Shown: one piece after another, positions 10,939 through 19,383 of the stretch | Layout of the letters: every line of letters starts with the position of its first letter | Numbering within the stretch: the stretch's first letter is position 1 | From: Burkholderia sp. 8Y | GTDB lineage: Bacteria; Pseudomonadota; Gammaproteobacteria; Burkholderiales; Burkholderiaceae | NCBI RefSeq assembly: GCF_902506145.1 | Contig: NZ_LR733519.1 | Coordinates: 1,710,314-1,774,313 of the forward strand | Reading direction: 5' to 3' | DNA length: 64,000 nt | Position numbers and translations under genes: made by a program | Notes under the pieces: model-generated | Told to the model about the DNA's origin: nothing | The model's database searches: none | The model's input: the letters and a program-made list of their open reading frames with translations, nothing else

Positions 10939-12384
10939 ATGGCAACCTCACCCGCGGCGCAATCGCGCCGCGCATCCGCCGATACGGCGCCGCCCGCGCT
11001 GTCCGCCGGCCTCATTTCCGCGCGCCTCGACCGGCTGCCGGCCACGCGGACGGTGTGGACGCTCGTCGTGCTGCTGAGCCTCGGCTTTTTCTTCGAGCTC
11101 TACGATTTGCTGTATTCCGGCTATGTCGCGCCGGGCCTCGTGAGAAGCGGCATCCTGACGCCCGCGACGAACGGCTTTTTCGGCATGACGGGCGTCGCGA
11201 GCTTCATCGCTTCGCTGTTCGCGGGGCTCTTTATCGGCACGGTCGCGTGCGGCTGGCTCGCCGACCGCTTCGGCCGTCGCGCGGTGTTCACGTATTCGCT
11301 GCTGTGGTACACGGCGGCCAACGTCGTGATGGCGTTCCAGGAGACCGCGACGGGCCTGAACTGCTGGCGCTTCATGGCGGGCGTGGGGATTGGCGTCGAA
11401 CTCGTGACTATCGGCACGTATATTTCGGAACTCGCGCCGAAGCATATTCGCGGCCGCGCGTTCGCGTGCGAGCAGGCGGTGGGCTTCATGGCGGTCCCGG
11501 TCGTCGCGTTTCTCGCGTATCTGCTCGTGCCGCGCGCGCCGTTCGGCATCGACGGCTGGCGCTGGGTCGTCGTGATCGGCGCGCATGGGGCGCTCTTCGT
11601 CTGGTGGATTCGCCGCCGTTTGCCCGAAAGCCCGCGCTGGCTCGCGCAGAAAGGCCGTCTGGACGAAGCGGACCGCGTGATGTCCGCGCTCGAAGCGCAG
11701 GTCGAGCGCGAATACGGCAAGCCGTTGCCGCCGCCCGCCGAGCCGGAGCCTGTGCGCGACGTGGAGGACACGCAAGGCGGCGCGTTCGCCCGCATGTGGC
11801 AGCCGCCATACGGAAAGCGCGCCACGATGATGATCATCTTCAACGTGTTCCAGACCGTCGGTTTCTACGGCTTCGCGAACTGGGTGCCGACGCTCCTCGT
11901 CAAGCAGGGCATCACGGTGACGTCGAGCCTGATGTATTCCAGCATCATCGCGATTGCCGCGCCCATCGGGCCGATGATCGGCCTCGCCATTGCCGACAAG
12001 ATCGAGCGCAAGACCGCGATCGTCGCGATGGCGGCGGCCAATATCGTGTGCGGGCTGCTTTTCAGTCAGTCGTCGAATGCTGCGTTTCTGATTGCGATGG
12101 GCGTCGGTCTCACGCTGTCGTCCAACATCATGTCGTACAGCTTCCACGCGTATCAGGCCGAACTATTCCCGACGAGCATCCGGGCGCGCGCCGTCGGTTT
12201 TGTCTACTCGTGGAGCCGGTTCTCCGCGATCTTCACGTCGTTCATCATCGCGGGCGTGCTGAAGGGCTTTGGCACGACGGGCGTGTTCGTGTTCATCGCG
12301 CTCGCCATGCTGATCGTGATGGCGGCCATCGGACTGATGGGACCGCGCACGCGCGACATGGCGCTGGAGAAGATTTCGCATTGA
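10939..12384 (+). CDS. MFS transporter, metabolite:H+ symporter type
   Basis: 481-residue, 12-helix major facilitator. The loop 2-3 motif is GWLADRFGRRAVF, and helix 4 has RFMAGVGIGVELVTIGTYISELAP, the sugar-porter/metabolite:H+ symporter signature. A central loop (about 225-275) is charged, and the second half repeats GPMIGLAIADKIERK. The first cytosolic segment (RLDRLPATRTVW) and FELYDLLYSG resemble NiaP-like niacin and aromatic-acid carriers. Start 10939 has AGGAG eight bases upstream; two earlier Met codons lack this. The substrate is not established. Confidence 0.88.
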   Translation: MATSPAAQSRRASADTAPPALSAGLISARLDRLPATRTVWTLVVLLSLGFFFELYDLLYSGYVAPGLVRSGILTPATNGFFGMTGVASFIASLFAGLFIGTVACGWLADRFGRRAVFTYSLLWYTAANVVMAFQETATGLNCWRFMAGVGIGVELVTIGTYISELAPKHIRGRAFACEQAVGFMAVPVVAFLAYLLVPRAPFGIDGWRWVVVIGAHGALFVWWIRRRLPESPRWLAQKGRLDEADRVMSALEAQVEREYGKPLPPPAEPEPVRDVEDTQGGAFARMWQPPYGKRATMMIIFNVFQTVGFYGFANWVPTLLVKQGITVTSSLMYSSIIAIAAPIGPMIGLAIADKIERKTAIVAMAAANIVCGLLFSQSSNAAFLIAMGVGLTLSSNIMSYSFHAYQAELFPTSIRARAVGFVYSWSRFSAIFTSFIIAGVLKGFGTTGVFVFIALAMLIVMAAIGLMGPRTRDMALEKISH

Positions 12385-12471
12385 CGCGGAGCGGCGCGCC
12401 GATCGCTGCATGTGCGCGTTCTGTATGCCAGAATCCGCAGATCGTTCCGGACAGCCGCCCACTTTTCGAAT

Positions 12472-13360
12472 ATGTCCGACACGCTCACACCAGTCGAAGC
12501 AGATCATGCGATGCGCAACTGGGTCTATCGAAGGCCGGATCCGGATCGGCTCCGAGATGCACAAGCGCATGTTCTGCGAGATGCTGCTGACGACGCACAA
12601 TCCGTACAAGCCTGCCGTCATCGAGTGGCCGAAGCTGGACCCGGCGGCGCTCAGGCGCGTCACGTCGCTGCCGATCTGGGATATCGCGGTGCAGACCGAA
12701 GGGCGCGCGTCGATTCGCGTGGCGACCTATGCGGCGAGCGTGGCCGACCCGCAACTCGACGAAGCCCTGCGCATGAACGGCGGCGAGGAAGCGCGGCACA
12801 AGCTGGTGTTGTCGAAGCTCGTCGCGGCGTATGGCATCGAACTCGCGCCCGAGCCGCCGTATCCCGCGCCCGACGATGCCTTGCGCGCGTGGGTGCTCAC
12901 AGGCTACAGCGAGTGCATCGCCAGTTTCTTCGCGTTCGGTCTTTTCGTGGCGGCGCGGCAGTCAGGCTATTTCCCCGAGGCGCTCGTCGAGACCTTCGAG
13001 CCGGTGATTCAGGAGGAAGCGCGGCACATTCTGTTTTTCGCGAACTGGGTGGCGTGGTATCGGCGCAGCTTGCCGTGGTATCGCAAGCCGGGCTTTCTGC
13101 TGAAGACGGCGGGCGTGTGGCTTTCGCTGATCCGCGATCGCATCTCGCTCGCGCGCGGTTTCGACACGAGCGGCGCCGCGCAGGACGCGAATTTCCCCGC
13201 GAATGTCGGGGATTCGGTGGCCGGCGATGTGTCGGTGGGCGCGTTGATCGACATGTGTCTCGCGGAAAACGAGCGCCGCATGGCGGGCTACGACGGGCGG
13301 CTTCTGCGGCCGACGACCGTGCCGATGCTCGCGCGGCTGGCGCGGCGGTTCGTTAAGTAG
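12472..13360 (+). CDS. ferritin-like domain protein with apparent frameshift
   Basis: The body (frame ending at 13360) is helical with two ferritin-like E..EExRH motifs, GGEEARHKL (near residue 105) and IQEEARHILFF (near 180), suggesting a di-metal four-helix bundle of unknown substrate. The natural-looking N-terminus (MSDTLTPVEADHAMRNWVYRRPDPD) starts at 12472 but lies in a different frame. The two join only by dropping one base, probably in the GGATC repeat at 12535-12550. The total of 889 bases is one more than a multiple of three. If the frameshift is real, translation could still begin at Met 12557. It follows the MFS gene closely on the same strand. Confidence 0.62.
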
Positions 13361-14136
13361 GGGAGTGTGCTTGCGACGCGAGCCCGTCCCTGCGTGTCCC
13401 GGTGCTTGGTACAGCACGCGAGAATTGCTGCGGCGCCCGCAGCCGGCCTAGATGGAGTCCACGGTCTCCATGCCGTCAGCCGCGCTTTGCATCTGGTAAG
13501 CATAACCAATAAATAACTGCCGTTCGACTTCGCTTCTGACGTCGATCAAATATGACGCGCGCGACGAATTTTTGAGAAGAATCACTGGTTACACTTCGGC
13601 ATCCGTTGACTCATCGGCGTCACGTTTTGTTTAGGCACCGAAGGGATCCGCGGCCGTTCGATGCGTGCAGGCAGCAACTAGTCTGCATAAGCGAGAAGAT
13701 GTCTGCGTTCGCGCAGCTTCGTCTTTGGATCGCCCGTCGGTTAGGAATCCAAGTAGGCCGGGTGGCGGAGCCTGCGTCAAACGCCTGATCGCGTCGTTTT
13801 GCTTGACGGCTGCCCTCATGCAGTTGGACTTCGAAGGCGATTTTCCGCGCCTCACAGGCGCCTAGCCATTGCGGGATTTCGCCTACAGCGCGGCAAGGTC
13901 TTCAGCCTCGCGCCGAATGGCGAGCGAACCGCCTGCCAGTTTGCTACCGGCTCGCCGCTGAGGACCTATTCGATCGATGTCCGAAGGCACGGCTCAGCTG
14001 CACGTAGCGATTCCCTCGTTGCTCGCTACCTGCTGGCGGATGGTCAGGTGCGGGGCGCTTTGCGGCTCACGCTCCTGCCCGCCAGACGAAATGGCCATTT
14101 GAAGAGAAACACCCAGCTTAAGCAAGACAACAAGAA
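13361..14136. other. gene-poor left flank of the vgrG/rhs island
   Basis: About 775 bases with no gene I can support. Short frames exist, including one ending at 13865 with a hydrophobic start, but none has both a ribosome site and recognisable content. It probably carries the vgrG promoter and possibly decayed sequence from earlier island rearrangements. Confidence 0.5.
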
Positions 14137-15771
14137 ATGTTCAAGTTCGATACCAACCGCACGCTCACCGCGAGCGGCCCGGCGTTGCCGACGCTGCCCA
14201 CGGGCGAGGATGCGCTGCACCTCGTCGCCATCGAAGGCAACGAGCATCTGTCGAAGATTTATACGTACACGCTCGATTTTTTAACGCCCGCCAATCTGCC
14301 GATGCTCAGCGAAGAGGCCGCCAACTTCGATCTGAACGAAATGGTCGGTCAGGAGTTGACCGTCACCGTGCAGCTCGATGGCATGGGCACGGCGAGTCTC
14401 GGGTTGGGCAACATCGGCGCGGGCACGCGCGAGATCAGCGGCATCGTGACCGAAGCGCGGTTCGTGGGGCAGCGTAACGGGCAAAGCCGCTATCAAGTCA
14501 TTGTGCGGCCGTGGGTTCACCTGGCAGATCAGCAGTCCAATTACCGGATTTTCCAGGCGAAGACAGTTGTCGAGATCATCGATGAGGTGCTCTCGGCGTA
14601 CCTGTACTCGTGGGACAAGCGCCTGAGCGCGCGCTATTCGCCGCTGGAATATCAAGTCCAATATGGTGAAACCGACTTCGCGTTCATTCAGCGCCTGATG
14701 CAGGAACACGGCATTTACTGGTTCTTCGAGCACTCGAAGAAGGTGCATCGGATGGTGCTGGTCGATCAACTGGGCGCGCACAAGCCGGTCGACAGCGAGG
14801 CGTATCAGACGCTCTCGTACTACCCGCCGGGGCACAAGATCGACCGCGAATATATCGACACGTTCCAGGCCGCCGCGAGCATCCAGTCGGGCAAGTGGAC
14901 CACCAACGATTTCAACTTCAAGACGCCCAAGGCGAAACTCGCGGCCGACAATGCGCTGCCGCAGGACACGGTACATAACGCGCTCGAACGTTATGAGTGG
15001 CCGGGCGATTATCAGGACGTGAGCACCGGCGAGAACGTCGCGCGTTTGCGCATGCAGCAAGTGCGTGCGCAGGGCGAGCGCATGCGCGGCAGCGGCCCGC
15101 TGCGGGATGTGGTGTGCGGCACGACCTTCCACCTGCAGGGCTATCCGCAGACCAGGGCGAACCGCGAGTACCTGGTGATCGAGGCGTCGTTCACGGCCAA
15201 GGAGCTCGACGAGGCAAGCGGCTCGGGGCAGTTCGACATCCACACATCCTTTCTCGTGCAGCCGGCGACGATCGTCTATCGCCCGGAGCGCGATGTGCCC
15301 AAGCCGCGGACCACGGGTCCGCAGACGGCGATCGTGACCGGTCCCGAAGGACACGAGATCTGGACCGACCAGTACGGCCGCGTGAAGCTCAAGTTCCACT
15401 GGGACCGCTCGCCCGTGCGCAACCAGAAGTCGTCGTGCTGGGTGCGGGTGTCGTATCCGTGGGCGGGCAACAACTACGGGACGATCGCGGTGCCCCGCGT
15501 GGGCTCGGAAGTGATCGTGGATTTCGAGAATGGCGAGCATCGAGCACGACGATGGCACGACCAGCCGCTACGAATACGATGCATTGGGGCGGCGGATGGC
15601 GAAGCATCACACGGCGAAGGGTGGCAAGACGCAGACGACGCTATTCGTGTGGGACGGCGACTGGATGGTGCAGGAGATTCGTGTCGGCAGCGGCTTCCAA
15701 GATATAAACCCGGTGACGTATGTGGCACACCCAAATCACGCGGGGCCGCTAACAAAGCTCGAGGGCGGTAG
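14137..15771 (+). pseudogene. vgrG: vgrG, truncated at the gp5 OB-fold and joined to rhs DNA
   Basis: Type VI secretion spike protein. Residues 1 to about 465 are ordinary VgrG: gp27-like N-terminal domains (YTLDFLTPANLP; QYGETDFAFIQRLMQEHGIYWFFEH) and the start of the gp5 OB-fold (DQYGRVKLKFHWDR; SCWVRVSYPWAG; PRVGSEVIVDF). Identity stops at about base 15535. The frame then reads through Rhs DNA in the wrong phase for about 80 junk residues to a stop at 15771. Normal VgrGs continue with a beta-helix needle, so trimeric spike formation is doubtful. The upstream ribosome site is weak. No T6SS structural genes lie in the window. Confidence 0.85.
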
Positions 15772-16504
15772 GGTCTATCACTACGTGACGGACCATCTGG
15801 GCACGCCGCAGGAGCTTTATGACAACCGGCGCCGAGTGGTGTGGGCGGCCGACTTCACTGCCTATGGCAAGATGCGGCGTGTGCTCAAGCAGGAAGTCGA
15901 CAATCCGATTCGCTTTCCGGGGCAATACTTTGATGCGGAGAGCGGGCTGCACTACAACCGGTTCCGGTATTACGATGCACAGGCAGGGCGGTATGTTAAT
16001 CAAGATCCGATCGGACTGCTCGGTGGAACGAACACTTACGCCTATGCAGAAAACAGGCCTTCGATAGCGACAGACGCACTTGGTCTTGCTGCTGCCGTTT
16101 GGAATGGCGCTCAAATAGGAGCGGAAGTCGGGACTGCCGTCGAGCCCGGGGTGGGGACGGCCATTGGTGGAGTTTTAGGTGGACTGATTGGGCTGGGCGC
16201 TCTAGGTGTAATGATGCTTATCCCTTCGTCGTCGTCATCTGACGGAGCACGACAGGCGGAATATGAGCGAGCGAAACGGTTCTGCGATACACCGCCGCCA
16301 CCTGGTAGCAATGAATGCTCCACACTATCGAAGCAAATTGACCATGCGGAACAGTGCATCGATATGTACGAATCATGGGATCGCAAATGGCTTCCTGGCC
16401 GACACGCCGAAAAGCTTTCTACGTGGAACAACCGTTTGCGGAACTTGAAGAGCCAACACAAGAAGGATTGCACCCAAAAATGCCCTCAAAGCTTCAGGCC
16501 TTAG
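15530..16504 (+). CDS. Rhs C-terminal fragment with a toxin tip of unknown activity
   Basis: The last 180 or so residues of an Rhs core (SRYEYDALGRRMAKHHT; YHYVTDHLGTPQELYD; ENPIRF-like; SGLHYNRFRYYDAQAGRYVNQDPIGLLGG) end at DALGL near base 16088, the usual self-cleavage zone. A tip of about 138 residues follows: a glycine-zipper hydrophobic stretch (GAQIGAEVGTAVEPGVGTAIGG...) and then a polar, Cys-containing helical part (YESWDRKWLPGRHAEKL...). I do not recognise the toxin family. Everything upstream of SIEHDDG is missing. ATG 15530 could start translation inside truncated vgrG, in the +1 frame. The tip is lower in GC than its surroundings, as polymorphic toxins usually are. Confidence 0.8.
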   Translation: MASIEHDDGTTSRYEYDALGRRMAKHHTAKGGKTQTTLFVWDGDWMVQEIRVGSGFQDINPVTYVAHPNHAGPLTKLEGGRVYHYVTDHLGTPQELYDNRRRVVWAADFTAYGKMRRVLKQEVDNPIRFPGQYFDAESGLHYNRFRYYDAQAGRYVNQDPIGLLGGTNTYAYAENRPSIATDALGLAAAVWNGAQIGAEVGTAVEPGVGTAIGGVLGGLIGLGALGVMMLIPSSSSSDGARQAEYERAKRFCDTPPPPGSNECSTLSKQIDHAEQCIDMYESWDRKWLPGRHAEKLSTWNNRLRNLKSQHKKDCTQKCPQSFRP

Positions 16505-16851
16505 AATCCCTCGCGAAAAAGTATGGAGCGCATCCCGAATTCCTCGGGATCCAAATCCTTAGTCCAAATCAACGGGGAGCTGTTGATGACACGCTGTTGC
16601 ATCTTGCCGCGCGCACCGGTGCGATCGAAGACATTAAAATCTTGATCGAAATCGGCGCAGACATTGATGTTCCAGGTGATCTTGGTAACACTCCCCTTCA
16701 CCAAGCCGCAATGTCCGGACAGGTTGAAGCGATCAAACTGCTCTTGAAATGTGGTGCAAAGAAGCACCTAAAGAACGAATTCGAGCAGACGCCGCTAGAC
16801 GTCGCGGTATTAAGTGGTCGGGATGAAATAATCCGAATTTTCAAACTGTGA
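16480..16851 (+). CDS. ankyrin-repeat protein, probable immunity partner of the Rhs toxin
   Basis: 123 residues with about three ankyrin repeats: DTLLHLAARTGAIEDIKILIEIGADID, GNTPLHQAAMSGQVEAIKLLLKCGAK and QTPLDVAVLSGRDEIIRIF. It starts at Met 16480 inside the 3' end of the Rhs fragment, a 25-base overlap typical of toxin-immunity pairs, and has an AAGGA upstream. Base composition is clearly more AT-rich than the chromosome. Ankyrin proteins are known immunity proteins in several polymorphic toxin systems. That this one neutralises the preceding tip is inferred from position. Confidence 0.78.
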   Translation: MPSKLQALESLAKKYGAHPEFLGIQILSPNQRGAVDDTLLHLAARTGAIEDIKILIEIGADIDVPGDLGNTPLHQAAMSGQVEAIKLLLKCGAKKHLKNEFEQTPLDVAVLSGRDEIIRIFKL

Positions 16852-16869
16852 TTTCTATAAGCCTGCAAT

Positions 16870-17121
16870 ATGCCGAATTTCATTGCAACTTTGGGCACTC
16901 CGACCACTCACGGCGGCGCGGTGACCTCGGCCAGCTCCGTTACGGTGCGTGGCCGCCTCGCCGCTCGCGTCGGTGATTCCGTAACCTGCCCTCTGCATGG
17001 CCCGGGCGTTATCACTGACGGCGGGCTCGGCACTATCGAAGGCCGACCAATTGCTCGTCATGGTAGCGGCACGACATGCGGGGCAACGCTCGTCGTCACG
17101 GACGGCGGTCCTACAGTCTAA
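16870..17121 (+). CDS. PAAR domain protein (T6SS spike tip)
   Basis: 83 residues, the whole length being a PAAR/DUF4150-like cone. It contains THGG, RLAARVGDSVTCPLHGPGVITDGG and ARHGSGTTCGATLVVTDGG, with the His and Cys residues expected for the zinc site at the cone tip. PAAR proteins cap the VgrG trimer and dock effectors such as Rhs proteins. It begins 18 bases after the ankyrin gene and is followed by a scrap of rhs sequence, so it may once have belonged to an adjacent rhs effector gene. Confidence 0.88.
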   Translation: MPNFIATLGTPTTHGGAVTSASSVTVRGRLAARVGDSVTCPLHGPGVITDGGLGTIEGRPIARHGSGTTCGATLVVTDGGPTV

Positions 17122-17129
17122 TCAAGTGC

Positions 17130-17297
17130 ATGATCGATCGCCTGACGGAACCGAATGGCCTCGTCCGCACAACTGAATACCACCACAACGGTATTGGTGC
17201 GGTGGACCGCCTGCTGTATCCACACGGCAACACGCGTCTGACGCATTTCGATGAAAGGCGCAGTGCGAGCGGCATACCGATGAGCGCGAACGCATGA
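17130..17297 (+). pseudogene. short rhs remnant
   Basis: The frame from 17130 reads DRLTEPNGLVRTTEYHHNGIG...DRLLYPHGNTRLTHFDERR, which matches the strand pattern of Rhs/YD repeats (G-L-x-R-x-x-Y and F-D-x-x-G/R). It has no Rhs sequence on either side and stops at 17297, against the TetR gene. It is a leftover of a second rhs copy or of the 5' part lost from the main rhs gene. Confidence 0.6.
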
Positions 17298-17308
17298 CCC
17301 GAGTGAGG

Positions 17309-18028
17309 TTACTCTTTTCCGCTCTCCTCGAACCGCCGCGACGCATCCTCCACATCCTGCCTGAACCGTGCGAGCGCCTCGAGTTGCGCATTCGGCGGTT
17401 GCAGCGCGGCCCATAGCACGTCGGCCAGTTCCTCGGCCGTCGTTTCGATCTGAGCCTGACTCAGCCGGCGCTTCGCCAGCGTCGCGTCCCACAGCACATG
17501 TTCCATCGGTCCGAAAACGAGCGAGCGCAAAAGACGCAGCGACACGTCCGCGCGTATGTGACCGAGCGCCTGGCCGCGTGCGAGCACGTCCATCAGCGGC
17601 GCGGTGTAGCGGCGCTGCAATTCAGTCAGCGTATCCGACAGATCGTGCTGTTTCGTGCGGCCCTCGGACAACACGAGCGAGCATAGGCCGGTGCCGTTCA
17701 CGAGCATCAGCCGCAAATGCGTCCTCACGATGAACGCGAACTGCTGCCGGATCGAGCCTTCGCGCGGCAGGCCGCTCTCGAACGCATCGATGATTTCGTC
17801 GTACCAGTCCGCGATCACGCGCGCACATAAAGCGCGCTTGCCGCTGAAATAGCTGAAGACGGTCGCCTCCGAAATGCCCGCGCGCTGCGCGATTTCCGCG
17901 GTGGTGGCCGCGTCGTAGCCTTTTTCGGCGAAAACGTCGCGGCCTGCTTGCAGGATGTCGCGCACGCGTTGCTGGGATTTGACGCTGGCGGGCGTGCGAC
18001 GGCCGGTGGCGCTGGATTGCGTGGACAT
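17309..18028 (-). CDS. liuQ: TetR family regulator, probable LiuQ
   Basis: 239 residues. The N-terminal helix-turn-helix (TTAEIAQRAGISEATVFSYFSGKRALCARVI, about 45-75) is a clear TetR DNA-binding domain; the rest is a helical ligand domain. It is divergent from liuA. Betaproteobacteria are reported to control branched-chain amino acid degradation with the TetR-type LiuQ in place of MerR-type LiuR, so the context supports that name. A palindrome overlapping a promoter-like sequence lies between the two genes. The ligand, probably an acyl-CoA of the leucine pathway, is inferred. Confidence 0.75.
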   Translation of the reverse strand: MSTQSSATGRRTPASVKSQQRVRDILQAGRDVFAEKGYDAATTAEIAQRAGISEATVFSYFSGKRALCARVIADWYDEIIDAFESGLPREGSIRQQFAFIVRTHLRLMLVNGTGLCSLVLSEGRTKQHDLSDTLTELQRRYTAPLMDVLARGQALGHIRADVSLRLLRSLVFGPMEHVLWDATLAKRRLSQAQIETTAEELADVLWAALQPPNAQLEALARFRQDVEDASRRFEESGKE

Positions 18029-18079
18029 GATCGTGCCGAAGATTCACGGAGACAAATGTGAGCGTAGCTCAAAACCCTA

Positions 18080-18108
18080 TTGACGGCTAGCCGAATTGAG
18101 CGTGAAAT
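18080..18108 (+). promoter_or_regulatory. candidate liu promoter with overlapping palindromic operator
   Basis: TTGACG (18080-18085) and TGAAAT (18103-18108) are spaced 17 bases apart, as in a sigma-70 promoter. The perfect 10-base palindrome CGGCTAGCCG (18084-18093) overlaps the -35 element, a natural place for the adjacent TetR repressor. Both roles are inferred. Confidence 0.45.
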
Positions 18109-18190
18109 AAGCCACCGTTCGGTGTAATGGCCGTTGTGAGCGAGACTCAGATTCGGCAGGCCGATCCCATTGCATATCGAGGAGACACTC

Positions 18191-19372
18191 ATGAGCACCG
18201 TGCCGGGCCTGAACTTCGCGTTGGGCGAAGACATCGACATGCTGCGCGACACGCTCGCCAACTTCGCGTCGAAGGAAATCGCGCCGCGTGCAGCCGAGAT
18301 CGACCGCACCGATCAGTTCCCGATGGACCTGTGGAAGAAGTTCGGCGACCTGGGCGTGCTCGGCATGACGGTATCCGAGGAATACGGCGGCGCGAACATG
18401 GGCTACACCGCGCATATGGTCGCGATGGAAGAGATTTCGCGCGCGTCGGCGTCGGTCGGGCTGTCGTACGGCGCGCATTCCAACCTGTGCGTGAACCAGA
18501 TCCATCGCAACGGCACGGAAGCGCAGAAGCGCAAGTATCTGCCGAAGCTCGTGTCGGGCGAGCATGTTGGCGCGCTTGCGATGAGCGAGCCCAACGCCGG
18601 CTCGGACGTCGTCAGCATGAAGTTGCGCGCCGACGCAAAGGGCGACCACTACGTGCTCAATGGCACGAAGATGTGGATCACCAACGGCCCGGACTGCGAC
18701 ACGCTCGTCGTGTATGCGAAGACGGATATCGAAGCGGGCGCGAAGGGCATCACGGCGTTCATCGTCGAGAAGGGCATGAAGGGCTTCTCCGTGGCGCAGA
18801 AGCTGGACAAACTCGGCATGCGCGGCTCACATACGGGCGAGCTCGTGTTCGAGAATGTCGAGGTGCCGAAGGAAAACATGCTCGGTGCGCTGAACGGCGG
18901 CGTGAAGGTGCTGATGAGCGGCCTCGACTACGAGCGCGCCGTGCTCGCCGGCGGCCCGACCGGCATCATGCTCGCGTGCATGGATGCGGTCGTGCCGTAC
19001 ATTCACGATCGCAAGCAGTTCGGGCAGGCCATCGGCGAATTTCAGCTGATTCAGGGCAAGGTCGCGGATCTTTATACGACGCTGCAGGCGTGCCGCGCGT
19101 ATCTGTATGCGGTGGGCCGTCAGCTGGATACGCTCGGCTCGGGCCACGCGCGCGACGTGCGCAAGGACTGCGCGGGCGTCATTCTATATACCGCCGAAAA
19201 AGCCACGTGGATGGCCGGCGAAGCGATTCAGATTCTCGGCGGCAACGGCTACATCAACGAATATCCGGTCGGGCGTCTCTGGCGCGATGCGAAGCTCTAT
19301 GAAATCGGCGCGGGCACGAGCGAGATCCGTCGCATGCTGATCGGGCGCGAACTGTTCGCAGAGACGGCATAA
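18191..19372 (+). CDS. liuA: isovaleryl-CoA dehydrogenase
   Basis: 393-residue flavoprotein of the acyl-CoA dehydrogenase family, which oxidises isovaleryl-CoA to 3-methylcrotonyl-CoA in leucine breakdown. Signatures include [33 protein letters not shown], the helix-[19 protein letters not shown] with the Glu typical of isovaleryl-CoA dehydrogenase, and the C-terminal [35 protein letters not shown]. The Met at 18191 follows GAGGAGA; a TTG seven codons earlier overlaps that ribosome site and is unlikely. It is the first gene of liuA-liuB-liuD. Confidence 0.95.
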   Translation: MSTVPGLNFALGEDIDMLRDTLANFASKEIAPRAAEIDRTDQFPMDLWKKFGDLGVLGMTVSEEYGGANMGYTAHMVAMEEISRASASVGLSYGAHSNLCVNQIHRNGTEAQKRKYLPKLVSGEHVGALAMSEPNAGSDVVSMKLRADAKGDHYVLNGTKMWITNGPDCDTLVVYAKTDIEAGAKGITAFIVEKGMKGFSVAQKLDKLGMRGSHTGELVFENVEVPKENMLGALNGGVKVLMSGLDYERAVLAGGPTGIMLACMDAVVPYIHDRKQFGQAIGEFQLIQGKVADLYTTLQACRAYLYAVGRQLDTLGSGHARDVRKDCAGVILYTAEKATWMAGEAIQILGGNGYINEYPVGRLWRDAKLYEIGAGTSEIRRMLIGRELFAETA

Positions 19373-19383
19373 GGGCGCGCGTC

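Noticed and set aside
13606..13865. Small frames in the gap before vgrG, one with a hydrophobic start
   Set aside because: No ribosome site, no family features and mutually overlapping frames; the evidence is too weak for a gene.
17118..17492. Minus-strand frames downstream of the TetR gene
   Set aside because: They overlap the TetR coding region in another phase and the rhs scrap on the other strand.
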